The translations under genes were made by a program, and so were the position numbers. The notes beneath the pieces were generated by a model. The model was not told the DNA's origin. It saw nothing but the letters and a program-made list of their open reading frames with translations, and ran no database searches. Below, one piece after another: positions 11,201 to 21,251 of a DNA stretch of 64,000 bases. The stretch is from Acanthosepion esculentum (taxonomy: Eukaryota; Mollusca; Cephalopoda; Sepiida; Sepiidae): NCBI GenBank assembly GCA_964036315.1, contig OZ038485.1, forward strand, positions 92,852,285-92,916,284. The letters run 5' to 3'. Numbering within the stretch: the stretch's first letter is position 1; every line of letters starts with the position of its first letter.

Positions 11201-11689
11201 CTATAATCCATAAAGGTTGATATGCCGCTAAATAAAAACAATGAAACAATCTATAAGGCAAATGTTTACCTTGAAAGTATGAAATGATGTACAAGTCTTC
11301 TGTAGTTGAAGGCATAGAATTACGTACAAAATATTTAGATTTCGGCAGTAAATGACCCATAGATATGTTGACATGCCGCTAAGGAAAATCAACGAAATAA
11401 ATTGTTTTTTGACGAAAGCATCTGGGAACATGATCGTAAGGGGATATCCTCCTTTATATTTTAAAAAAAAAAAAGACGAACTTTCAAATTTCAGATGTCT
11501 CGAGCAATTTTATTACTCAACTCAGGACAATCACATTATTCTTAATTTTCAGTTAAAAAAAAAATAAACAAAAAATAGCAAGTCACCTTTTATCATTAAT
11601 CATACAGTTTATAAGTTGTGAATTTTCTGACATAGATGTTAGATCAATCCCTCTGTCAAACAGTGTGTCCTTGCATTCAGCGTAAACGG

Positions 11690-11890
11690 TCGAGCAATTA
11701 CTGAACAATACTAAATGACAAGAGCTAGGCGATATCCCTAGACATGAGCAGTGGAACAGAACAATTCCTTGTAAATTAAAATGGTTCAGTTCGGAATACC
11801 TAAATCGATATACACCTGAGGAAAGCCGAAACGTTGTGATAAAAACAGCAAAGATGTGGTCATTAATTCGAATATAAATAGTATAAATAA
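11690..11890 (+). mobile_element. Fold-back family, subfamily 2, partial copy
   Basis: GAGCAGTGGAACA, ATGGTTCAGTTCGGAAT, CTGAGGAAAGCCGAAACG, TTGTGATAAAAACAGCAAAG and a GTCATTAATTCG tail match the element at 44140-44440 in order. The terminus is shared with the main fold-back family (21252, 26899, 39928). Confidence 0.55.
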
Positions 11891-12109
11891 GTGTTCTTTT
11901 AATACATTTATTTACAACTAGTATACTACCCATAAAAAATAAACGAATTCTTCAAGTGTGAATTGCGTTTAATTGTAACTGAAAATGTTCACTATCAATC
12001 TGTCTTATTCAACGTTCAGTCTCTGTTGTTGTTTCCATGGAAATAGATAGGAGCAATTACTTTCAAAGAACGCTACGTACTTATAACCGTTAATAACACG
12101 CCGTCAAAA

Positions 12110-13725
12110 CGTAACTAATGGTCGATAGAGGTGTCTGTGTACAACTTCCGTGTCATGGCGGGGGGGCTGGGAATGCCACACTTAGAGAGCCACAAACGTG
12201 CCTTGAGGTTGGCTTTCCTACGGCGCGCGTTAACAGGAGGCGATTCGATTATGGAGGGGATTGTCAGGGACGCGTTCCCTTTCCTTACTGTCAGCCCCTC
12301 CATCTCGCGGGTTGAGCGCCATCGTAAACCCCGGGATCAATCGGATTTCCTTCGCGAGTGTCGGTCGGCCTTGTCGGCTGTTCCCCGGTCCAGTGACCTT
12401 TCACGGCCTAGGAAGGTCTTCTATCGTCTGTTAGTGGAGGGGGTCGCGAAGGATCCCCTACGTGATACACTCTGCTTGTTGGAGGATGAGTTTCGCTCTT
12501 ACTGGTCTTGGGCGCCAGCGGCGGATTACCTCAGTAACCCTGAGTTTTAGCTTACCTGGCGATTGGCTCGGAATCGGCTGCCTCTCAATGACAAGGCTTT
12601 CATATGGGGCTTGGCGGATTTGCCAGGTTGTGAACGGTGTGGCCTTGGTTTAGAAGAAACGGCTTTGCACGCATTCTACCATTGCCTTCGGATCCGCCCC
12701 TTGTGGGACCATTTCGGCGAGTTGACGGCTTGTCTCGCTCCCGAAAAGCTTGTGCCCATTGATCGCGCATACGCGTGTGACAATGTGTCACCCCCGTATT
12801 CCGGGGTGAAACGAATGGTGTTTCTGACGCTGCTAGCCACGGCCCGAATGGTGATTTGGACGACGCGACAGGAGGAAGTCTTGCGAGGCATCCATATTTC
12901 TCATCAGGATCTAATCCGATTCTTTGAGCATCAGCTCAAGATGAAGATTAGAACTGATAGAAAACGTCTGCATTCGACAATCTTCAGCGAAAGGTGGGTG
13001 ACTGCGGTGAGCTTGGTTCATTTGAACGGGGCTAGCCTTGATTTTCTCTTCTAGGTCAACCTATGTCACATCGGGGTGGTTTCCTGTGGAGCCCTCCCCT
13101 TGGTTAGGTTAGACAAGCTTTAGGGTACCTAGTTAATGTGATTAAATGTTGTTCCTGGCCTGTTTCCGGTTTTCTCTTTTGTTATGATCCAAGTCGAGAT
13201 TCCCAACCTCCCCATTTTGTTAACCCCACTTTTTCATCTAGACTGCGTCAGCTTTCAAATTTCCCATGTTCATTTATATTTTCTACTTTCTCACTCCCTT
13301 AGCGAGAGAGCTTCTTGATTTTGTCCAACGGTCAGAATACAGCGGCCTCTCTGTTTTGAGGGTTGGACGGGCCCTACTAATATCTGTTATGTTTAATTTG
13401 AATTACGTTAATATTTTAGTTGATTATTGGGTTCATCTCCCTTCCCTCTCATTTGTTCACCACAGAAAGTATTTATCATCAAAATTTTCATGGCGTGGGC
13501 CGCGTGTTGTAGATCCCCCTTGTGAGGAAGCGGTATTTTGGTGTATGATGGATCGAATGTTGACGGACGAGTTCTTCTGGGGAATGTAGAAATTGTAATG
13601 TATGAAAGGGTCGTGAATCTGATTAGCTAGGTATAAGATAGTTAGTGATGACCAGCCTCAAACCCTCCCCTTCTTCGGCCTTGTGCCACAATTTTGTATT
13701 AATTACAAATAAATCTTGGTAACTA
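12110..13725 (+). pseudogene. Tx1-like LINE, ORF2 C-terminal part and 3' UTR
   Basis: One frame (12131-13054) reads MAGGLGMPHLESHKRALRLA, then, after one in-frame TAG at 12548-12550, LTWRLARNRLPLNDKAF, CERCGLGLEETALHAFYHC and RPLWDHFGELTACL, ending LNGASLDFLF before the stop at 13052. The CxxC...HxxxxC cluster is a zf-RVT-type zinc-binding region after the RT core in L1/Tx1-type elements. Except for that nonsense codon the frame is intact over 300 codons, so the copy is fairly young. The 3' UTR ends with CTTCTTCGGCCTTGTGCCAC and a TTTTGTATTAATTACAAATAAA tail, also found inverted at 29902 and 33320. The 5' end is truncated at about 12110. Confidence 0.8.
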
Positions 13726-13729
13726 ATGG

Positions 13730-14043
13730 TATTTAAAACTAATACTATATTTATTGAACAAAGTAACTAATAATAACAAAACAAAAGTCATTGAAACAAA
13801 GCAAGTTCATTCGACCAATGATGACAATTCCAGAACAACGTAACTATAAACAATTTTTTCTATCCTCTGCCAGCCGCTATGATGGCGAAAGCATTACCCC
13901 GAACCGTCTCCAGTGAGACACGCTGCAAGAGCCACTCCGTTTTGCGAGGCTCGTTCCTTAATCGAGACGCAATCTCGCCAATCCTCCGAAGGAACGCCAT
14001 CGAACGAGGGCCAATAACCCTTGAAGTCTCCACTGCCACAGGA
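13730..14043 (-). pseudogene. LINE ORF2 extreme C-terminus and 3' UTR
   Basis: The minus strand reads VAVETSRVIGPRSMAFLRRI, then NEPRKTEWLLQRVSLETVRG, NAFAIIAAG and a stop. This order (VAVETSG...GP.A..F...LG.R...TG..R...FL.QRIS...QRGNA) is one I recognise from the end of several metazoan non-LTR reverse transcriptases, different from LINE family A and from the Tx1-like copy. The 5' truncation point is near 14043. A possible AATAAA lies near 13760 on the minus strand. Confidence 0.6.
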
Positions 14044-14239
14044 TTAAAAAAAATCTATCAGCAAGAGAAGAACATTTAGCTATTTTTTCATCTCTGCGTC
14101 TCGGGCGACGAACCCCGGCTCAACTGTGGACCTGATCAAAATACCGGCCGAAAATGTATCCGCACAGGTCGCATCCCAAATCAACGACTTACCCATTTTA
14201 AAAGGGAAGATGGTAATGGTATTTTAATACTGGTCAGGA

Positions 14240-14420
14240 TTGTTCATGTTGCCTTGACACTTGGCAAAATCACATTTTCCTTCCTTTAGCTATGGATAAA
14301 TAGTAGGAAATTTGGATCCCTTTAGCCCTTTATGATGATAAAGCAAGGGTATCTAGCCAATGATGTATACCCCTAAAACGTCTTGTTACTGGAACCATAC
14401 CAACAGCATTTGGTGTGCCT
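14240..14420 (+). mobile_element. SINE body fragment
   Basis: CTATGGATAAATAGTAGGAA, TTTAGCCCTTTATGATGATA and a GCATTTGGTG block occur in the order of the SINE body at 3150-3290. No tRNA-like head. Confidence 0.45.
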
Positions 14421-15490
14421 GCAGCCCAATGTTCTACAAGTTGTCGAAAAGAATGAATGCAACAATGAAAAAAATAACACCAGTAGTTAGATAAAAAATA
14501 TCGAAAAATTTATATCATATTTGAAGTTGAAAAGAGAATTAAATATTAAAAAAGGGAGTGAAAAAAGAAATAGAAAACCTTTTAATTCTGTGTTGACTTT
14601 CACTCCACGCCCCAAAAACAACGTTTATAACTATAAAATCTAGAATGAAATATTTCTTTGTTGTCCTTTTTTTTTCTAAAGTTGCGTTGATCATGTCATT
14701 TTTGGAGATTTCCACACATGAATAAATACTTAATTTTTATGTCTTGACAATTGTTCAGATTGACTGGAGCGGACATTATTATGTTGTTGGCAATTTTAAT
14801 TGGCTATATTTGAATGAACAATAGTTGTTGAACTAAATCGAAGGGATGCTTCTGGCTAAAATCAATTTATAAGTTTGCTCTGCGTAGTGTTGATTCTAGA
14901 TTTGCATCACCACCTCCCCACCCCAATGCAAACATTTGACAAAGATTCGCAGTAAAATTCACACTGTGTGTACGATGAAGTCGACTAAGCTGCCTAAGTA
15001 ATTCCTGTTGGAGACGCATGCTCAGGCATATGCGTTTTTTTTTCAACATCCACACATCCAACCTGTGATTTATACCGCAGAGAAAATCTTAGTTAGAATT
15101 GGACATTTGAATAAGTCACTACGCTAAATCCCTCAGTCACGAAGATTTGTAATTTCGTGCTAAAATTATCATTCTCTGTACACTTTCACATACGTAATTT
15201 AGGTCAGCCCGTATTACGCTTTGCAATGAGTCACACAAAGGTCGGTTTGTAACGAGGAGGCGTGTGTGTTTCCACTCGGGCCGCTGGTCTCATCTGATCA
15301 TAGCTTGTCTAAGCTAGTCATGCCACCGCTATGTAACAGATGTCACGCAACGGTCGAACAAAGGAGGAGAGATGTCCTCCAGCATGGAACAGATAATACA
15401 TTTGCAGCATCGATCTCGACAGGAAAAAAAAACACTACCGGTCTTATTATCTACTCCTTTGCCAATACCCCCAGAAGAATCCTGTAGGAA
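14421..15490. other. No feature recognised
   Basis: AT-rich to mixed DNA. Small ORFs at 14867-15061 (minus) and 15266-15487 (plus) show no recognisable domain. Confidence 0.45.
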
Positions 15491-15499
15491 AGCCCTGAT

Positions 15500-15790
15500 G
15501 TAGCGAGAAGCCCCCGCAAGTAGTTAACTGTTATATTTAACGCCCCACCCCCACGTGGGTCGTATGTGGCGCAAAGTCGGTTTATTGCGGGTTCTCCGAG
15601 CCCGTAGACTCGGCTAAAAATATTCCTTTTGAACCCGTATATACGGGTTCAGGGCCTGTCTACCTTCCCGGACTAAACTTTACCCTTCGGCAAAGCCTCG
15701 TCCAGGTTCCTCTCTGCTGAGGCAGAGAGTTTGACAGTAATGAACAGTATATATCACCGTTCCCGCAAGCAGTTAACAGTCTGCTGACGA
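15500..15790. repeat. GC-rich segment with palindromes and direct end repeats
   Basis: A perfect 20-bp palindrome GAACCCGTATATACGGGTTC lies at 15631-15650, and a stem of CTCTCTGC/GCAGAGAG with a 4-nt loop at 15710-15729. CCGCAAG(T/C)AGTTAAC occurs as a direct repeat near 15512 and 15764, bracketing the block. GC content is visibly higher than in the flanks. It may be a small non-autonomous element or a structured region; I cannot assign a family. Confidence 0.5.
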
Positions 15791-16039
15791 TTCTCGGCGT
15801 CGGTATATATGTTACTTGGACGAGTCCAGTTCATCTTCTGGAGAGGTGTGTTTACCTTCACAACAATATATGTCCTTTTTGTTTCCATTTTTTCTAAAAA
15901 TTCATCGTTGCTGACATGTCTGGTGAACGGTATTTCAATCGTTCTTGTGTAGAAACACATAATGAAAACACTAGGTAGTTGCCTAGAATGAGCTCCGCCA
16001 AGACTATTTAGGGTTCTAGATTCAGAGTTATCCTGCTGC

Positions 16040-16195
16040 TAGACCTATTTCCAATCATGACTGAACCCATATCTGGGAGGAGAAGATTCATAACTTTCCC
16101 AAACAAAAAAAAACAAATGTAATACGCTCGACGGAATTTGAAACTGGCACGCCGATTTCTTATTGCGAACCGCTAACCATTACATCATTCACACA
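16040..16195 (-). mobile_element. tRNA-derived SINE, minus strand
   Basis: On the minus strand the head shows GTGTGAATGATGTAATGGTT (box A region) and AGTTTCAAATTCCGTCGAG (box B region), then TTTGGGAAAGTTATGAATC and TCTCCTCCCAGATATGGG. Same family as 3061 and 24375, interrupted by an A-rich tract. Confidence 0.65.
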
Positions 16196-16528
16196 TCTAC
16201 TGAAAATCCTATCTGGATTCATGATCTGTTGAGGGAACCTTAACACCATACGCTACGCAGTTAATAGCAGAATCACAAATAGCACTGAAAGAACTAATAG
16301 AAAAATTAGTCGAATGAATCGCACCAGAAAATTACAACAAAAGAACGGTTAATGACTGTAAGTAAGAATCCATCTGAGCAAAAAAGATAACGTAAAGTGC
16401 GAATTTCACATGTGAGTATAAAATCAAGCAGGCGACGAAATTTCACTATCTGGATTGAAGTGTGGCAGACGACAGAAAGTGTGACAGGCAATCTGAAAAC
16501 GCAGCGGAAGAGTACATGATACATTTTC

Positions 16529-16712
16529 AGGAATTGCGGTAAGTATGAAGCTATCGAAAGATGTTCTTAGAATCAAAAGATGTTCTTAGAATCAGGAATT
16601 GCGTTAAGTATGAAGCTATCGAAAGATGTTCTTAGAATCAAAAGATGTTCTTAGAATCAGGAATTGCGTTAAGTATGAAGCTATCGAAAGATGTTCTTAG
16701 AATCAAAAGAAA
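16529..16712. repeat. 65-bp tandem repeat, about 2.8 copies
   Basis: Units start with AGGAATTGCG at 16529, 16594 and 16659. Each contains the inner duplication GATGTTCTTAGAATCAAAA. Copies differ at almost no position, indicating recent duplication. Confidence 0.95.
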
Positions 16713-16774
16713 TACGCACTGGACAGTTTTACATGGTGCAGTAGCAATACCCCCTACATATACCTCCTACATTG

Positions 16775-16885
16775 GGCACTTCGGCGTTGTGTAATGGTTA
16801 GCCAACTTGTCTCTGAAAAGTAAATTCGATCCTAACTAGGTGCTCCATACTTTAGCCCTGTGCCGCATTTAAGCTACGCTTAGAA
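16775..16885 (+). mobile_element. tRNA-headed SINE fragment
   Basis: GGCACTTCGGCG, GTGTAATGGTTAGCC (box A region) and AAATTCGATCCTAACTAGGT (box B region) form a tRNA-like head close to the one at 22452-22538. The acceptor-like ends GCAC and GGTGC pair partly. The body is short and stops at the MITE starting at 16898. Confidence 0.55.
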
Positions 16886-16895
16886 AATAACCATA

Positions 16896-17104
16896 TACAG
16901 TGTAACCCGGATATAAGAGAGTTGTCGGGGACCGGAGAAAAAGTATCTTATATCCGGGTTTCTCTTATATCCGGGTTTAGTCTATTTTATATACATTAAC
17001 ACAGGCCCTAATTTGGGACCAGAGAAAATCGCTCTTATATCCGGGTTTCTCTTATGTCAGTGTTTCTCTTATATCCGGGTCTCTTATATCCGGGTTACAC
17101 TGTA
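16896..17104. mobile_element. MITE with perfect 22-bp TIRs and TA duplication (pogo/Tigger-like)
   Basis: The ends 16898-16919 and 17081-17102 are perfect inverted repeats starting CAGTGTAACCCGGATATAAG, flanked by TA on both sides. CAG-starting TIRs with TA duplications are typical of pogo/Tigger elements. The 205-bp interior carries at least three more partial copies of CTTATATCCGGGTTT in the right-end orientation, so the right terminus is a cluster of repeated TIR-like motifs. It has no coding capacity. Confidence 0.9.
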
Positions 17105-17249
17105 CCTCCCATATGATGGTAAAACATTAGCTACAATATGCGGCTGAAATATCTCCCACATTTTGAGTAGTCACCTGCGTAGGGCTAGTTTATTAGGCAA
17201 GTGGCAATAGTCTCTTCATCTAGCTACTAGTTTATTATTTATTTTCCAG

Positions 17250-17790
17250 CTACCATCAGTTAACATCATGGTATTCTTGCATACTTGTACTTCTTGCAGG
17301 ATTAATCCGGAATGGGTTGAGCCCCTTCCGTCAAGGGAATTTGCTGCATCAAGATCAAAAGCTGACCAAGCGTAGCAGAGGTCGTATTCATTTGGACGTT
17401 TAAATTCATAGTAGGACTTTCATTGGGAGTTTGGAGTCACAAGTGGTCCCCCGCCGCGCATATAACATCGGGCCTGGGACCGATGCACACTTTACGTTTA
17501 CTAACTTTTTAAAACTGGTGAATTTGTCATTGAAACACAGAGCTGTTCGGGCTCATTTCATATTAAGTCGAATAATCCAATTCTGGATAGAAAATCGATA
17601 CTGCTATGCGTTGAAAATTTCAGGGCTGCCCGTTCAACGTTTTAAAGAAAACCATCATAAAACGCTCAAACTCATCATCTACAACAGTGTATAGCAGAAT
17701 TGAGGCGGTCACCACTTGGAGGATGTCATTTTTAGAACCAAATGAATAACAACTGTAATCCGTTGTTTAAACAACAGTGAAATTTTTTTT
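17250..17790 (+). pseudogene. Transposase-like HTH segment, direct copy 1
   Basis: A 3'-splice-like CAG and the motif CTACCATCAGTTAACATCATG are followed after a spacer by GGGACCGATGCACACTTTAC, AACTGGTGAATTTGTCATTG, a TCATTTCATATTAAGTCGAA block, GGATAGAAAATCGATACTGC and AACAACAGTGAAATTTTTTT. The best-preserved copy (19236) shows this to be the N-terminal DNA-binding region of a mariner-like transposase. The open frame 17431-17694 is a shifted, degraded version. Confidence 0.55.
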
Positions 17791-18640
17791 CATAGAAGTT
17801 ATTTTGTGTTTTTTTTTCAAAAGTTAGTGGAAATTCTAGTATTAACTTGCCAGATTCATGTCGAATAATATTTAACAGAAAGTAAATGTGAATATGTTAC
17901 TTATTTGACTGGTTTAGATTTCCGTAGTTATTTTGATTCTTTTTAATTATTTAAATATTTTAATTATTATTTTTTTCTTGCTTAGATTAGGCCATCGTAT
18001 TAATTTAATTCATAGATTACAAAACTAGTAAGGAATTTCAAATAAATAGTACGAGATAAGTTTGTAATGAACGGTTTCGTAAATTAATGTAAACGTCTGT
18101 GCGTGTAGAGCACATTTATATGTAGAGGCTTGAACATGCATCGCATTTTTCAAATTAGTATGGTTAGGTGTATAGGGTTAGACTTAAAGATTTTTTATAG
18201 AATAGTAAGAATTATTAATGTAATTTTTTTTTTTTGGAAAGCAATGTAAGTGTTACGATTTAGTTATCGAATTAGTAATTAATTTAAATGTAAAGCATTG
18301 GATTGAACTTTGCAAGAACAAATCCAGCTTGCCTCGTTATGAATTCCAGGGAAAATAGCGCGAATCAAAACCGGAGGAAGCAAAAGACAAGACTATATAG
18401 GAGGGAAGGGGGGAAGTCTTATTTCATTGGCTGATGTTGACTGACGTATGACAATAAGAATGGTCAGAATCCTAGCCATATCTTAAATCTTTTTTTTAGC
18501 ACAACGCTATCAAGGAGGCGGCCTGAATCTTTTGGAATCAGGTCGGGGTTGCTGTTTGAGCCGATATGTTGCAAAACCCGAAATCGGCAATGAAGACAGT
18601 GCATCACTGAAGACCTTCCTTGATGCATCTGAAATGTATT
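17791..18640. other. No feature recognised; AT-rich
   Basis: Very AT-rich DNA with poly-T tracts. The more GC-rich stretch at 18500-18620 has no recognisable motif. Confidence 0.45.
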
Positions 18641-19235
18641 ACTCTACTAGCGAATAAAGGTTACCGTTTGGAGGGTGGCATTTCAAAATACTAAATGAAT
18701 AAGAACTGTATCCCTCTGTTTAAACAACAGTGAAGTAATTTTTTAACAGCATTTACCTTGCTTTCTTTTGTCAACCTTTAAACATGGGTGATATTTTTGC
18801 CGCACCCTGCATATTCTTTATTTATGTGTTTTCAACTTTTTTCAATGTTACTATCTTATTGAACCCACAGATACCATCAGTTACCGTCATGGATTTATTA
18901 CTTACTTACTTGTACTTGTCGCAGCATTCACCAGGGATCGGTTATGCTGGCTCGGTCAAGCGAATTTGCCGCATTCTGATCGAAAGCTGACCAAGAGTAG
19001 CAGAGGTTGTATTCATTTGTACGTTAAAATTCATATAAGGTCTTTCAGTAGGTTTTTGGATTCACAAGTGGTCCCCAGCCGCATGTATCATCAAAGCTTG
19101 GACCGATGCACACTGTACGTTTACTGTTTTTTACGACTGGTGAATTTATCATTGAAACAAAGACAGCTGTTCGTGCTCATTTCATATTACGTCGAAGAAT
19201 ACCATTCCGGATAGAATATCGATTCCTTAATGTCT
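18641..19235 (+). pseudogene. Transposase-like HTH segment, direct copy 2
   Basis: It starts with the tail block GTTTGGAGGGTGGCATTTCA and AACAACAGTGAAGTAATTTT, then ACAGATACCATCAGTTACCG near 18870. The HTH-coding block follows (TTGGACCGATGCACACTGTA near 19098, CTGGTGAATTTATCATTGAA, TATTACGTCGAAGAATACCA). The frame is broken by small indels. Confidence 0.55.
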
Positions 19236-19690
19236 TACCATTTGTTTTTCAGGCACCATCCGTTACCATCATAGCTTGGACCGATGCACACCGTACGTTT
19301 GCTGTTGAAAGGTTTTTTGTTGCTTTTTTTAGACTGGTGAGTGTAATTTCAACACAGATATCTTTTCGTTGTCATTTCAAGTTACATCGGAATGATGCAT
19401 TTCTGGACAGAAAATTGATACTGCTACGGGTCGAACATTTTCGGTCGACAGGTTCAGCGCTTACAAAGAAAACAACCTGTAAAACCTCGAAGCGCTCGGA
19501 CTTCAAGAGGGATGAAAAACTTTTGAAAGCGTCTACAACAGTGTAGGACGATTAGATGCTACCATTTGGAGGATGACATTTCAAAGTACCAAATGTATAA
19601 GAACTGTATCCATTTGTTTAAATAACTCTGAAATAATTTTTTAATATCATCTACCTTGGTTATGTCTCAACGTTTAAACCTGTGAGATAT
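19236..19690 (+). pseudogene. Mariner-like transposase HTH segment, direct copy 3 (best preserved)
   Basis: After TTTTTCAG and CACCATCCGTTACCATCATA, an open frame (to 19546) reads WTDAHRTFAVERFF, SVISTQISFRCHFKLHRND, LLRVEHFRSTGSALTKKTT and KLLKASTTV. This matches the order AFAVE.FF..N.S...TQ..FR.HF..HR......IL.WV..FR.TGS..KK of the first HTH in a group of insect and mollusc mariner-like transposases. No catalytic domain follows: the tail block AACTCTGAAATAATTTTTTA comes next, as in the other copies. Confidence 0.65.
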
Positions 19691-19730
19691 TTTGCCCCAC
19701 CTAGTTTATATTTATTCTTTATTTGTGTGT

Positions 19731-19952
19731 ACAGTATTTACATTAGTCGGACTATTGTCCTCATCTTTGTCGCCATTTTTGTCACAACGTTTCGGCCGTT
19801 GTACGCTAGGCCTTCTTCAGGTGCTTGGAATTTCGAACCGAACCCTTTATTTCGATCACTGGGGTAGACTGTTCTAGTTCCACGAGCCATGTTTGATGGA
19901 TGTCAGTTATCAATTATCTCCTGCTAATTTTCCCTCTGAAAGTTCTCCACTG
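19731..19952 (+). mobile_element. Fold-back element, half copy
   Basis: The left terminus (TTTACATTAGTCGGACTATT, GTTTCGGCCG, GGCCTTCTTCAG) and the adjoining inner part (CACTGGGGTAGACTGTTCTA, GATGTCAGTTATCAATTATC) match the left half of the complete copies at 21252 and 39928. It stops at AGTTCTCCACTG, before the tRNA-like part and second terminus. It separates direct and inverted copies of the HTH segment. Confidence 0.75.
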
Positions 19953-20140
19953 AAAAAGTTCAACCCGTATCAGTTTTCTGTCCGGAACAGCATCATTCCG
20001 ATGTAACTTGAAATGACAACGAAACGACAGTTTTATTGCAATCAGAATCACAAATCTAAAACAAAAAATGCTGCAAAAAGTACAAGTAAGTAATTAAGCC
20101 ATGATGGTAACTTCTGATATCTGTGGGTTCAGTATTTTTT
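19953..20140 (-). pseudogene. Transposase-like HTH segment, inverted copy
   Basis: On the minus strand: GAACCCACAGATATCAGAAG, TTACCATCATGG, an intron-like stretch ending TTTTTGCAG, then CGTTGTCATTTCAAGTTACA and TCGGAATGATGC, matching copy 3 (near 19353-19400). Confidence 0.6.
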
Positions 20141-20145
20141 TTTTT

Positions 20146-20690
20146 AAGAGTATCACGCCAAGCAAGGCTGGAGGCCACTATCACGCATGGGGTTATAGAA
20201 GGGTTGGAGGAAGAGCAGATAGGAGTGGTAAAGGAGAGGATGTGGAGAAAGAGAAAGACAGTGGGTCGATCAAGGCAAGGGGGTTACAGAAGATTTGGAG
20301 CGAGAGCAGATAGGAATGAAAGATGAAAGGATGTGGAGAAGGGAAGTGGATAGATCAAGGCAACTGGAGATGTCGATTGACGCTACACTTAAACCGTTGG
20401 AGATTGTATTTGACAGGAAAACAGTAATAGGGAAGGGAGTTCCATAGGCGAGATGTGCGAGACATGAAGTAAAAGAGGCGTCTACATCTAACAGTTTCAA
20501 CGGTGAAGGGGTGGGAACGGGATGCCAGCCTCGTAGGACGTTTAAATTCACGAGGCCTAGGGACAAGCGAAAGCAGCTCCTCGGAGCAATTACCGTGAAA
20601 GTACTTGTAAAAAAGGCAGAGCGAGGCAACATCGCGTCTGTGTGAGAGCGACTGAGTATGATAGTAACATTGAAAAAGTTGAAAACACAC
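20146..20690 (-). pseudogene. Family A LINE, C-terminal region, minus strand
   Basis: The minus strand reads SQSLSHRRDVASLCLFYKYF, EELLSLVPRPREFKRPTRLA, SHPFTVETVRCRRLF and SRTSRLWNSLPYYCFPVKYN. The 3' UTR runs to about 20146 (on the plus strand CACGCCAAGCAAGGCTGGAG). The frame is open from 20690 to 20355, so this is one of the better copies, 5'-truncated near 20690. Confidence 0.85.
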
Positions 20691-20751
20691 ACAAATAAAG
20701 AATGAATATATACAGATATTTCATGTTACTTAGGAATTACGCAGTTATCTA

Positions 20752-20890
20752 GACTATTTACGTTATTCGGACTATTGTTCTCATCTTTGTTACCATATTT
20801 ATCGCAACGTTTCGGCCGTTGTACGCTCCGGCCTTCTTCAGAACACATGACACAATGGATAAAGTCGTCGGTTCGATCCAATGATGAGTT
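20752..20890 (+). mobile_element. Fold-back element, one terminus plus tRNA-like start
   Basis: The terminus TTTACGTTATTCGGACTATT..GTTTCGGCCG..GGCCTTCTTCAG is followed directly by ACACAATGGATAAAGTCGTC and GGTTCGATCCAATG, the tRNA-like portion in forward orientation. The rest is missing. Confidence 0.65.
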
Positions 20891-21251
20891 ATTTGTTAGG
20901 ATTTCAGGTCTAATTTGCAAAAGATGAGATGTGACAGAGAGCGTTAAACTATTATTGCAAATATGAGGCCTGTCTCGTCTGTATACAACTATTTTGAATG
21001 TCTCGACAACGAGTTGTGCGGCCTGATGTAACTTGGGACGTTACTGTAAAATACGTAAACGCATACTCTTCCCTGGCGTAGCTTGATCGGCAATAAAATG
21101 CCTTTGAATCTGATTGTTTTTGACGTAACCGTCACATTCGCAATTCCTTGTTTCGTGCAGGGTTTTCTATATCTAAAGTTCGAATCTCTGGCCTTTTTTC
21201 TAGTATAGATGAATTCCGTAGGCGAGATTAAAGAGAACGCGAACATGTATC
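20891..21251. other. No feature recognised
   Basis: Unassigned DNA between two fold-back copies. A minus-strand ORF at 20989-21246 has no recognisable motif. Confidence 0.4.

Noticed and set aside
13266..13589. 107-residue ORF after the Tx1-like ORF2
   Set aside because: It lies in the 3' UTR of the LINE and shows no domain.
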